Assembly: GCA_022826485.1 (NCBI GenBank)
Contig: JAJDUU010000005.1
Location: 62,001-126,000, forward strand
Direction of reading: 5' to 3'
DNA length: 64,000 nt
DNA from: Chloroflexota bacterium
GTDB taxonomy: Bacteria > Chloroflexota > UBA11872
Part shown: piece after piece, positions 33,505-41,067 of the stretch
Layout of the letters: each line of letters starts with the position of its first letter
Numbering within the stretch: position 1 is the stretch's first letter
Notes under the pieces: generated by a model
Told to the model about the DNA's origin: nothing
The model's input: the letters and a program-made list of their open reading frames with translations, nothing else
Databases searched by the model: none
Program-made: the position numbers and the translations under genes

Positions 33505-34583
33505 CCGCCGTCGTGCCCATCGAGTCGAGTGAGGCGTGGGACGCGTTCGTCGCCGGCCATCTCGACGGCGGATTCCTGCAGTCGTGGCGCTGGGGAGAGC
33601 TGAAGGCGCGCTACGGGTGGCGGGCGATTCGGCTGGGCCTGCCGCGCGGGGACGGCAGCCTTGCGTCCGGGGCCCAGGTGCTCGTCCGAACCAGACGACT
33701 CTGGCCGGGCGGGCCACGCGTCGGGCTGGCCTACGTGCCGCGCGGACCTCTGGCTGAATCCCCGGACGACGCGGCGACGGTGGTGCGCGCGGCGATTCAG
33801 GTCGCCCGGAAGCACGGCGCATCCTTCATGCGCATCGAGCCGCCAGCTGATGCCGCGGCCGACGCGGTGCGCTCCTGTGGGTTTCGACCGTCCAGCCAAT
33901 TCGTGCAGATTCCGCGAACGGCCATGGTCGATCTCGAGCGCGCGGAGTCCGACATCCTCGCCGGCTTCAAATCCAAGATGCGCTACAACATTCGCCTCGC
34001 CGGACGGCGCGGCGTGGAGGTGTCGGTCGCCGCCGCCGCGGACTTCGAGGCGTTCGTCGACTTGATGGGCGTCACTGCGTCGCGGGAACGGTTTGCCATC
34101 CACCATCCGTCCTACTACCGCGACGTGTGGCAGACGTTTCAACCCGATCAGGGGGCGCTCTTCATCGCCCGGCATCGGGGAGCGCCGCTGGCGGCGCTGA
34201 TGGTCGTGGGCGCGGGGCGCACGGCCGCCTATGTGTTCGGCGGATCGTCGAACCAGCACCGCAACCTCATGGCGCCCCACGCGCTCCAGTGGGCAGCCAT
34301 GCGGTGGGCCAAGGCGAACGGCTTTGCGCAATATGACCTGTGGGGCATGGCGGCCCCCGACGATCCAACGGACGCCATGGCGGGGGTGCACCGGTTCAAG
34401 CTGGGATTCAACCCGGATCTGGTGACCTATCCCGGCGCGTTCGATCTGCCGCTGCAGCCCGTGCGGGCGCGGCTGCTGACGCGCGCCGTGCGTCTGCGCG
34501 ACGCGGTCCAGCGTCTACGTGCGGGCCGGGCCGGTCGCGAGTCACATCGGGTCCCCTCTCCCGATTGGAGAGGGCTAGGGTGA
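33501..34583 (+). CDS. FemX/FemAB-family aminoacyltransferase (peptidoglycan interpeptide bridge)
   Basis: A 360-residue protein of the FemABX/GNAT-duplicated fold. 'GGFLQSWRWGELKARYGWRA', 'VGLAYVPRGPLAE', 'FKSKMRYNIRLAGRRGVEVS', 'ALMVVGAGRTAAYVFGGSSN' and 'YDLWGMAAPDDPTDAMAGVH' all match. These enzymes add amino acids from aminoacyl-tRNA to lipid II. Its overlap with murE supports a cell-wall role. The last 10 or so residues ('VPSPDWRGLG') are encoded by a repeat element that also forms the murE start. Confidence 0.88.
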   Translation: MTAVVPIESSEAWDAFVAGHLDGGFLQSWRWGELKARYGWRAIRLGLPRGDGSLASGAQVLVRTRRLWPGGPRVGLAYVPRGPLAESPDDAATVVRAAIQVARKHGASFMRIEPPADAAADAVRSCGFRPSSQFVQIPRTAMVDLERAESDILAGFKSKMRYNIRLAGRRGVEVSVAAAADFEAFVDLMGVTASRERFAIHHPSYYRDVWQTFQPDQGALFIARHRGAPLAALMVVGAGRTAAYVFGGSSNQHRNLMAPHALQWAAMRWAKANGFAQYDLWGMAAPDDPTDAMAGVHRFKLGFNPDLVTYPGAFDLPLQPVRARLLTRAVRLRDAVQRLRAGRAGRESHRVPSPDWRGLG

Positions 34584-34584
34584 G
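34554..34584 (+). repeat. CCCTCTCCC...GGAGAGGG-type repeat forming the femX/murE junction
   Basis: 'CCTCTCCCGATTGGAGAGGG' followed by 'CTAGGGTGAG' matches the hairpin elements at 61949-62123 and, inverted, 19909. Here it supplies the last codons and stop of femX, a purine-rich stretch (GGAGAGGG) usable as a ribosome-binding site, and the overlapping GTGA start of murE. Confidence 0.65.
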
Positions 34585-36100
34585 CGTGTCGCCCCGGCCG
34601 CTGCCGTTCACCGAACTCCTGGCGGCCTGTGCGGACGCGACCCTGCGCCAGCCGTCCGGTCAATTGATCGACTCGGTGCACTTCGACTCACGCCAGGTCG
34701 GCCCCGGCGCCTGCTTCGTCGCCCGGCGAGGGCTGCGCGACGACGGCCACGCCTACGTTGCCGCGGCCGTCGCCGCCGGCGCGGTGGCCGTGGTGGCCGA
34801 GCGTCCCGTCGAGGTTCCTGCGCACGTGGGGCTGGCGCTCGTGCCGAACGGCCGGACGGCGCTGGCCGCGCTGGCCCGGCGTCTCTGGGGCGAGCCCGAT
34901 CTCGCGCTGGGCACGGTTGGCGTGACGGGCACCGACGGCAAGACCAGCACCAGCCACCTGATCGCGGCGATGCTCCAGGCGCAAGGGCGCTCGGCGGGTG
35001 CCATGACCACCGTGGGGACGTGGCTCGCCGGTGCATGGCTGCCGGCCGCCGGGCGCCTCACGACCCCCGAGCCGCCGGTGATTGCCCGGCAACTGCGCGA
35101 GCTCGTGGATGCGGGCGCCGATTGGGCGGTGCTCGAAGTGGCGTCGCACGCGCTCGAGCTCCAGCGCGTGGACGGCTTCAGCTTCGACCGCGCGGTGATC
35201 ACCAACGTGACCCACGAGCATCTGGACCTTCACGGCAGCATCGAGGGCTATCGGCGGGCGAAGCGCCGCCTGCTCGATCTGGTGGACGCAACCGCCGCCA
35301 CCGACCGAGGTCGGGCGGCGGTTCTCAACGCCGACGATCCCGTCGTCGCGGGATTCGCGCGGCATACCCGCAGCGACGTGATCACGTTTGGCCGGCAGCC
35401 GACCGCCGACGTGCAGTCGGAGTGGGTCGAGCTCGACGACGGACGCCGGCGGGTGACGCTGAGCTCTCCCTGGGGCCGTTGGACGGTGCCGACCAACCTC
35501 ATCGGCCCGTGGAACGCCGCCAACATCGCCGCCGCTGCCGCGTGCGTGGGATCGATCTGCGGCGGCCTCGAAGACGCGATGGCGGCGCTGCCGCGGATCG
35601 CATCTGTTCCCGGACGCATGCAGATCATCGAGTGCGGTCAGCCGTTCCGCGTCGTCGTGGACTTCGCGCATACGCCGGCCGCGCTTGAGGCCTGTCTGCG
35701 CGCGCTGCGCCCGCAAACCCCCGGGCGACTCATTGCCCTGTTCGGCAGCGCGGGCGATCAGGATCGGAGCAAGCGACCGCTGCTGGGCCGCGCGGCGGCC
35801 GAGTTGGCCGACTGGGTGCTGGTGGCCGACGAGGACCCTCGCAGCGAGGACCCGCAAGCCATTGCCGAGGCGGTCGTTGCCGGAGCCCGGGAGGCGCGTC
35901 CAGAGGCGTGGATCGACATCGTGCTGGATCGACGGGCGGCGATTCACGCGGCCATCGCCGAGGCCGGTCCCGGCGACACGGTGCTGCTGGCGGGCAAAGG
36001 CCACGAAACCACCATCGCCTACGCCGATCGCACCATCGCCTGGGACGAAGCCGCGGTCGTCCGAGCGGCTCTGGCCGCCGCCGGCTATCCCAAGCCGTAG
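34580..36100 (+). CDS. murE: UDP-N-acetylmuramoyl-tripeptide synthetase (Mur ligase)
   Basis: A 506-residue Mur ligase. The N-terminal UDP-binding domain has 'HFDSRQVGPGACFVARRG'. The P-loop is 'GVTGTDGKTSTSHLIAAML' (Lys121). 'LTTPEPPVIARQLRELVDAG', 'VLEVASHALELQRVDG' and 'ITNVTHEHLDLHGSIEGYRR' are diagnostic of MurE. The third-residue pocket reads 'DEDPRSEDP', keeping the Arg of the DNPR motif, but whether it adds meso-DAP, ornithine or lysine cannot be settled by eye. It ends with 'LLAGKGHETTIAYADRTIAW'. GTG 34580 overlaps the femX stop; a second GTG lies at 34586. Confidence 0.95.
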   Translation: MSVSPRPLPFTELLAACADATLRQPSGQLIDSVHFDSRQVGPGACFVARRGLRDDGHAYVAAAVAAGAVAVVAERPVEVPAHVGLALVPNGRTALAALARRLWGEPDLALGTVGVTGTDGKTSTSHLIAAMLQAQGRSAGAMTTVGTWLAGAWLPAAGRLTTPEPPVIARQLRELVDAGADWAVLEVASHALELQRVDGFSFDRAVITNVTHEHLDLHGSIEGYRRAKRRLLDLVDATAATDRGRAAVLNADDPVVAGFARHTRSDVITFGRQPTADVQSEWVELDDGRRRVTLSSPWGRWTVPTNLIGPWNAANIAAAAACVGSICGGLEDAMAALPRIASVPGRMQIIECGQPFRVVVDFAHTPAALEACLRALRPQTPGRLIALFGSAGDQDRSKRPLLGRAAAELADWVLVADEDPRSEDPQAIAEAVVAGAREARPEAWIDIVLDRRAAIHAAIAEAGPGDTVLLAGKGHETTIAYADRTIAWDEAAVVRAALAAAGYPKP

Positions 36101-36132
36101 TCGGTCTCCGGCTACTGGGTCACTCTGAGTCC

Positions 36133-36258
36133 GTCATTCCCGCGAAGGGAGACCTTCGCGAGACCTATCCGTCATTCCGGCGGAGGCCGGAATCCAGTCC
36201 GGTCGAACCTGGAAGAGCGCCGGATGCTTGGCGTCGGGCGGGTCCGAGACCCGCCCCG
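36133..36258. repeat. Palindromic repeats including a composite two-hairpin element
   Basis: A first unit at 36133 ('GTCATTCCCGCGAAGGGAGA') is followed by a composite at 36171-36258: hairpin 'CATTCCGGCGGAGGCCGGAA', a spacer, and a second hairpin with 'GGGCGGGTC/GACCCGCCC' (36236-36256). The same two-hairpin layout with related spacer recurs at 54483. The 36101-36467 gap holds no credible gene; the track's 36228 start for the next gene runs back into this repeat. Confidence 0.75.
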
Positions 36259-36467
36259 GCAGACTTATGCAAAGGTCTCCGAAGGCGGGAATTCATCCCC
36301 GCAAGTCAACCGACGACTCAAGGGTGCCGGATGCAACTGGATCATGGTGCGGCACTCAGATGCCGAAGTCGCCCACGGCCAGTCTCCGAACCCCCTGGCG
36401 CACGGCTGCTAGGGTATGCCCGCGACGCGACCACACCGCCACAAATCAACCCGCGAGAAACCGCCCG

Positions 36468-37484
36468 ATGAGAATTGCGCTCTACCAGGAATTCGGCGAG
36501 GGATGCCGGCGCCTCACCCATGAACTGCTGCCGCCCGAGGCCGGCTGGGAGCTGATCGAAACGCAGCACGTCGGTTCCGACGTTGCCTCGCTGGCCGAGG
36601 AGGACGCGGAGGTCATTCGCAGCGCCGAGGTCGTGATCGCCACGCCTCTCAGTCCCCTGCCGGACGCTATCTACGATCCCGACGGGCGGGTGCGGCTGAT
36701 CCAGTTGCTCTCCGCCGGTTACGACACGGTCGATCTCGACCGCTGCCGGGCGGCTGGGCAACTGCTGGCCACCAACGGCGGCGCCAACGCCGTGGCCGTG
36801 GCCGAGCACACCATCCTACTCATGCTCTCGGTGCTGCGTCGGCTTCCGGTCATCGACCGCGATACGCGGTCCGGGCGCTGGACGGCGGCTAAGACGCCCG
36901 AGTGGGAGCCGCACGAGCTGGAGGGTCGCACCGTCGGGCTGGTGGGCTTCGGGCAGATCGGCCGGCAGGTCGCGCAGCGGCTGCTGCCGTTCGGCGTGCA
37001 GCTGCAATACCACGACGTGGTGCAGGCGCCCCGCGAAGTGACCGAGAGCCTGCGGATCCGCTACGTGTCGTGGCCCGAGCTCTTGGAGACCTCGGACATC
37101 ATCTCGCTGCACGTGCCGCTGCTGGAGAGCACGCGCAATCTGATCGATGCCGCTGCGCTGGCCCAGATGAAGCCGGACGCCATCGTGATCAACACGGCGC
37201 GCGGCGGCGTGATCGACGAAGCGGCGCTCGTCGAGGCCCTGCAACGCGGCCATCTGGGCGGCGCCGGCCTCGATGCATTCGAGACAGAACCGTTTCCGGC
37301 CGGGCAAGCCCTGGCCGACCTCGATTCAGTCGTCCTCACGCCCCACTTCGCCGGACCCACCTACGAAAGCTGGCCCAAGCGCATCCGCTTCGCCTACGAA
37401 AACACAGCCCGAGTCGAACGCAACGAACGGCCCGAGGCAGTCGTGCTTGAGCTGGCGGATGTGCCACTAAGGGCGGCGCGGTAG
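36468..37484 (+). CDS. D-2-hydroxyacid dehydrogenase (NAD-binding)
   Basis: A 338-residue member of the D-isomer 2-hydroxyacid dehydrogenase family. The Rossmann motif is 'TVGLVGFGQIGRQVAQRL'; the catalytic Arg is in 'VINTARGGVIDEAALVEAL', Glu in 'AGLDAFETEPFPAG' and His in 'VVLTPHFAGPTYES'. The N-terminal half has 'IQLLSAGYDTVDLDRC'. Substrate not deducible (glycerate, phosphoglycerate, glyoxylate or others). ATG 36468 begins the first strand 'MRIALYQEF'. Stand-alone gene. Confidence 0.88.
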   Translation: MRIALYQEFGEGCRRLTHELLPPEAGWELIETQHVGSDVASLAEEDAEVIRSAEVVIATPLSPLPDAIYDPDGRVRLIQLLSAGYDTVDLDRCRAAGQLLATNGGANAVAVAEHTILLMLSVLRRLPVIDRDTRSGRWTAAKTPEWEPHELEGRTVGLVGFGQIGRQVAQRLLPFGVQLQYHDVVQAPREVTESLRIRYVSWPELLETSDIISLHVPLLESTRNLIDAAALAQMKPDAIVINTARGGVIDEAALVEALQRGHLGGAGLDAFETEPFPAGQALADLDSVVLTPHFAGPTYESWPKRIRFAYENTARVERNERPEAVVLELADVPLRAAR

Positions 37485-37573
37485 GGGGCGCTAGCCCAAA
37501 GGCTTATTCAGGTCAGGGTGGATGGTCCTCGGAGTTCACTTCGCGCTATCAGCCAGTGGCGTAAGCGACCGCG

Positions 37574-37876
37574 CTATTCCTGCGAGTATTGGACCTGCGC
37601 CTCGGCGAGCACTTCCTGGCGAAAGTAGCGGCTCAGGTCTTCCGGCGTGCGGAGGTCGACTTTACGACCGAGAATTCGCGTCAACTCCAACTCCATGCCG
37701 GCGAATGCAAACAGACCGGGGATTCGGTCCGGAGCAAACTCGACGAGCATGTCGATGTCGCTGTCCGGTCCGAAATCGGACCGCAGCGCCGAACCGAAAA
37801 CCGCCATCCAGCGAATTCCGTGCGCTTGGCAGAATGCCGCCAGCTCATCCTTCGGGATGGGTACTTGCACCGTCAT
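37574..37876 (-). CDS. MNT-type minimal nucleotidyltransferase
   Basis: A 100-residue protein with the minimal nucleotidyltransferase signature: '[20 protein letters not shown]' (GS at 28-29, Asp40 and Asp42). The C-terminal '[20 protein letters not shown]' is usual for the MNT group. Such proteins are often antitoxins paired with a HEPN toxin, acting by adenylylating the toxin. No HEPN gene is next to it here. A second, frameshifted copy lies 15 nt upstream. Confidence 0.85.
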   Translation of the reverse strand: MTVQVPIPKDELAAFCQAHGIRWMAVFGSALRSDFGPDSDIDMLVEFAPDRIPGLFAFAGMELELTRILGRKVDLRTPEDLSRYFRQEVLAEAQVQYSQE

Positions 37877-37891
37877 TGGACTGCTGCCGTT

Positions 37892-38223
37892 TCACGCCGC
37901 ATAGATCACCTCTGCAGACTCCAAGACTGCCCGACGTCGGATGTAGTTGCGGCTCTGCTCGACGGCACGGCGGCTGACCAGGTCAGCCTTGCGTCCAAGC
38001 AACTGACTTAGCTCCTCCTCCATGGTCACCATCACGAAGAGCCCGTGCTCCGCTTCTGGCAGGAAGCGCACCAACACGTCGGTGTCGCTCTCCGGTCCGA
38101 AGTCTTCGCGCAGCACCGATCCAAACAGCGCCATCTCTGCGATCTGTAACGCTTGCAGAGGGCCGGCAACGCTCGCGAGGGCACCTGAAACTCGCCCGAG
38201 GCAAGCAGATTGCCACGGGCCAT
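37892..38223 (-). pseudogene. Second MNT nucleotidyltransferase, broken by a frameshift
   Basis: The frame from 38134 encodes 'MALFGSVLREDFGPESDTDV' and the rest of an MNT domain, but lacks the N-terminal ~20 residues of the family. These are found in another frame, from ATG 38223: 'GEFQVPSRALPALCKRY', which lines up with '[17 protein letters not shown]' of the neighbouring paralogue. The two frames are 89 nt apart, so one base is missing, near 38141-38150. Either a real frameshift or a sequencing error. If it is intact, the protein would be ~110 aa. It is a tandem paralogue of the gene at 37574. Confidence 0.75.
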
Positions 38224-38325
38224 GTCAGGCTCCAAGCGAAGGGATAGCGGTAACTGGGACGTGAAGCTAGACGGTCCAATAACAGCTCTTGACAAGACGG
38301 TGATCGCTAACTTCCAGCACGAAAG

Positions 38326-38937
38326 TCACAGCTCACTTAGAAACTGCCGGACCCCAGCGAAGGCGACGTGGGCGAATGCCCATTGGCCTCGCCTCGCTGC
38401 TACGCCCACGGAGTGCCGAGGCTCTTCCCCGGCTGCTAAGTAAGCAAAGGTGCGGGCTTTGTCGGGGTTTCTGACCGGTGCGCTTCGCGAATCCGTAACG
38501 CATCTGAGGAAGTCGTCAACGCACCCTCGTTCTGGAGTATCCGCTAGACTCTCCCACAGCAGCGTCTCGAGCATTCCCTCGCGGCCCTCGCCAGGAAGGA
38601 TCAGCACGGATGCAGATGGGCCAGCACCGGCGCGCATTGCTGGCTGCGACGGAACCGGAAGACCGACGTTTTCCAATGAACTCTGAACACTCTCAAAAGC
38701 CGCGACGGCATTGGATTCAGCGTCTCTGATGATGCCGATGCTCTGCACTTCTTCACTGAATCTGGGCATCGCAACAAGTCCTTCAAGGAAATCGCGTAAT
38801 TCGCCACCGCTTCCAAAATCCCGGACCTGCAAGTGCCCTATCTGAAGGTGATCGGCGAATGCTTCGAAGAAATTGAAACCGTCACGGCCTTCGACAAGAA
38901 GCTGAGCAGGATGCTCGATTCTAGCCGGATCGGCCAT
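38326..38937 (-). CDS. DUF3226 TOPRIM-like protein, partner of the AAA ATPase
   Basis: A 203-residue protein. 'AQLLVEGRDGFNFFEAF' has the TOPRIM-type conserved Glu, 'IGIIRDAESNAVAAFESV' the Asp motif (RDAES in place of DxD), and 'ASVLILPGEGREGMLETLLW' plus 'CVDDFLRC' are DUF3226 features. The C-terminal 'DKARTFAYLAAGE' also fits. DUF3226 proteins are of unknown function and are related to the TOPRIM nucleases of OLD proteins. It starts 2 nt after the stop of the AAA ATPase gene, so the two are an operon. A nuclease or nucleic-acid-processing effector is inferred. Confidence 0.8.
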   Translation of the reverse strand: MADPARIEHPAQLLVEGRDGFNFFEAFADHLQIGHLQVRDFGSGGELRDFLEGLVAMPRFSEEVQSIGIIRDAESNAVAAFESVQSSLENVGLPVPSQPAMRAGAGPSASVLILPGEGREGMLETLLWESLADTPERGCVDDFLRCVTDSRSAPVRNPDKARTFAYLAAGEEPRHSVGVAARRGQWAFAHVAFAGVRQFLSEL

Positions 38938-38939
38938 CC

Positions 38940-40040
38940 CTAGCGAAACTCCAAATCGTGCTTGATGGCGGCCTTGATCGCACTGGGCTTATAGGTGAAA
39001 CATCGATTTCCGATATCGCTGGCCTCCAGCCGGTGAAGCACAAAGCCATCGGCTCCTAGTGCAGTGTAGGCGTCGCTCATACATTCGTAGCTATGCGTAG
39101 TTGCAAAAACCTGTACATCGAACAACTTAGCAGTCTCACCAACGAATTGCCAGACTTTTGGCATCACTGTGTGGTGAATTCCGTTCTCAATCTCGTCTAT
39201 CAATAGTACACCCCCGCTCATCCCCGCCATAGATAGGCCAAGTGCAATCCAGGAAAGATGCTGCATGCCCTCACCCAGGGATGCCAGTGGTACGAGCTCG
39301 CGAAAGCCAACATCCCCCATTATCACGGGGACTCCGCTGAACGAGTTGTCCTCGACGCTCTTAAGCCTGGGTTCGATAATCTGTAATGCCTGCAATAGAA
39401 TATGTCCACGCTTTTGCCTTCTCACTTCCCCTAGTAGCTTCGGAGATTGATCAGGGCTTTGATCATTTGATGGAATCAATGCCGCATTAAATCTAGGTTC
39501 AATCTGCGGCGCTCCAGATTCAATATGAATTGTGTCGTTTCCCCGCAATAGCAGTCGGCTTTCATGGATCTTTATATCAGATGGTATATTCGGACCAGTG
39601 AATGCAAAGGTAAGGCTCTCGGGGTCGATTGATGCCGGACCCAACCCACTTGAGTTCGAGCTTATCTCTGCAATCTCGGTGCTCTTAAGCCGCTCAATGG
39701 AGATTTCTAAGGAAAGATCACCTAAGGTCTTCAGATCGCCAGAAGACTCATGTGTCGCCTTGATGGAAATCTTCTTGTTCTTGTTGAGGTTAAGGAACAT
39801 AGGTTTCCAATATAACTCCCTTACGGCTTCTGTAGATATTGTTGGTGATTCAACACCGCGAATGATGTTAGCGTTCAATGCCGGTCCTGGACTCCCGAAT
39901 CCAGCCAAGAGAAACAGTGCCTCAAGTAACGATGTTTTTCCCGAGCTATTCTTTCCTGCAAAGAGGTTGATACGTCCTAACTGGTCGACGGCCAAATGCT
40001 TGAAGGCACGGTAGTTGCGAATCTCCAGGCGCTTTAACAC
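38940..40040 (-). CDS. AAA_15/21-type ATPase (OLD/RecF-like), AT-rich
   Basis: A 366-residue ABC/SMC-type ATPase. Walker A 'GKNSSGKT' (29-36), signature 'LGEG' (255-258), Walker B 'GVLLIDEIENGIHH' (277-290) and switch His316 in 'VFATTHSYEC'. The start 'MLKRLEIRNYRAFKHLAVDQ' is typical of OLD/RecF ATPases. There is no TOPRIM domain in the protein itself; that activity appears to be the separate DUF3226 gene. Two 60-nt lines of the gene hand-count at 37% and 47% GC against 65% in a line from der, so it looks acquired. GTG start, 38 nt downstream of thyX on the same strand. Confidence 0.88.
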   Translation of the reverse strand: MLKRLEIRNYRAFKHLAVDQLGRINLFAGKNSSGKTSLLEALFLLAGFGSPGPALNANIIRGVESPTISTEAVRELYWKPMFLNLNKNKKISIKATHESSGDLKTLGDLSLEISIERLKSTEIAEISSNSSGLGPASIDPESLTFAFTGPNIPSDIKIHESRLLLRGNDTIHIESGAPQIEPRFNAALIPSNDQSPDQSPKLLGEVRRQKRGHILLQALQIIEPRLKSVEDNSFSGVPVIMGDVGFRELVPLASLGEGMQHLSWIALGLSMAGMSGGVLLIDEIENGIHHTVMPKVWQFVGETAKLFDVQVFATTHSYECMSDAYTALGADGFVLHRLEASDIGNRCFTYKPSAIKAAIKHDLEFR

Positions 40041-40078
40041 GCTTCAGGCTCCGAGTGCTTGTCTTCGGTCATTGAAGT

Positions 40079-40933
40079 TCATACCCGGCGGTCTAGCAAG
40101 TTAATGAGCTCGCGCCATTCGGCCGGCGCGAGGCCGCTGGATTCTTGATCGACAGTCTCGCCGTTGAGCATGCGGCGGAGGACGGCGAGGCCTGGGCCTG
40201 AGATCGAGGCGGCGTTCATGCGGTAGTCCATGAACGCGTCATGGGTGAGCGGCACCCAGCGGCGGATGACGTCGAGCAGCACGTCGGCGTAGGCGCGAAT
40301 CTCGTATTGCGCGTGGGGGTCGGCCCGCAGCCAGACGAAGTGCAGCAGGTTGAACAGGTCAATCTTCCAGTACCACTGGGTGTAGAAGTTGAGGGAGAGG
40401 TTCATCCGCGCCAGCTCGCGCGCCAGGCCCTGGCGGTCGGGATCGAGCGTGGCTCCCTCGGCGTCCAGGTTCAGCATCTCCTCGTAGTGCTCATAGGCCT
40501 GGCCGGCGTCGGTGCTGAGGAGATCGAGCACGCGCTGGGCCTCGCCGTCGTTCAGCACGTCCCCGCTGCCCTGGTGGTTGAGGCTCGACTGCGCTTGCAG
40601 GCGGTCGCGCTCGGGGACGTAGAACTCGTGGTCGAGCACGGAGTAGCGCGCGGAATACTCGTTCACGCTGGCGGTGCGGTGGCGGATCCACTGGCGCGCC
40701 ACGAAGATCGGCAGCTTGACGTGCAGCTTGATCTCGCACATCTCGAAGGGCGTGGTGTGCCAGTGGCGCATGAGGTAGCGGATGAGGCCGCGGTCGCGCC
40801 GCCGCCGTTTGCTGCCGCCGCCGTAGGAGACTCGGGCGGCCTGCACGATGGCCTCGTCGTCGCCCATGTAGTCGACCACGCGGATGAAGCCGTGGTCGAG
40901 GACCGGCACGGGCTCGAACAGAAGCTCTTCCAA
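40079..40933 (-). CDS. thyX: FAD-dependent thymidylate synthase
   Basis: A ~284-residue ThyX. The signature RHRxxSxNExSxRYS is exact: '[15 protein letters not shown]'. 'AARVSYGGG', '[20 protein letters not shown]' and '[20 protein letters not shown]' are typical. It makes dTMP from dUMP using FAD and methylene-THF. The start is uncertain: there is no ATG or GTG at the expected place. TTG 40933 is chosen on length; the 793-aa track ORF is a run-through from the SpoIID-like gene. The last gene upstream of the accessory island. Confidence 0.93.
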   Translation of the reverse strand: MEELLFEPVPVLDHGFIRVVDYMGDDEAIVQAARVSYGGGSKRRRRDRGLIRYLMRHWHTTPFEMCEIKLHVKLPIFVARQWIRHRTASVNEYSARYSVLDHEFYVPERDRLQAQSSLNHQGSGDVLNDGEAQRVLDLLSTDAGQAYEHYEEMLNLDAEGATLDPDRQGLARELARMNLSLNFYTQWYWKIDLFNLLHFVWLRADPHAQYEIRAYADVLLDVIRRWVPLTHDAFMDYRMNAASISGPGLAVLRRMLNGETVDQESSGLAPAEWRELINLLDRRV

Positions 40934-41067
40934 CGCCGCGACCGTGGTGCGCCGGGTGCTATGCGCTTGGGCGCGCTGCTCGGCGATGTCGGCCTGCTGC
41001 TCGGGCGCGATGCGTGGCGTCTGGACGGTTCCGGCGGTGCTTCCTCTGGCGGTTTGAATCTTAGCCG

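Noticed and set aside
37485-40078. HEPN-MNT toxin-antitoxin pair
   Set aside because: Two MNT-like genes are present but no HEPN-type helical protein (RxxxxH) was found next to them.
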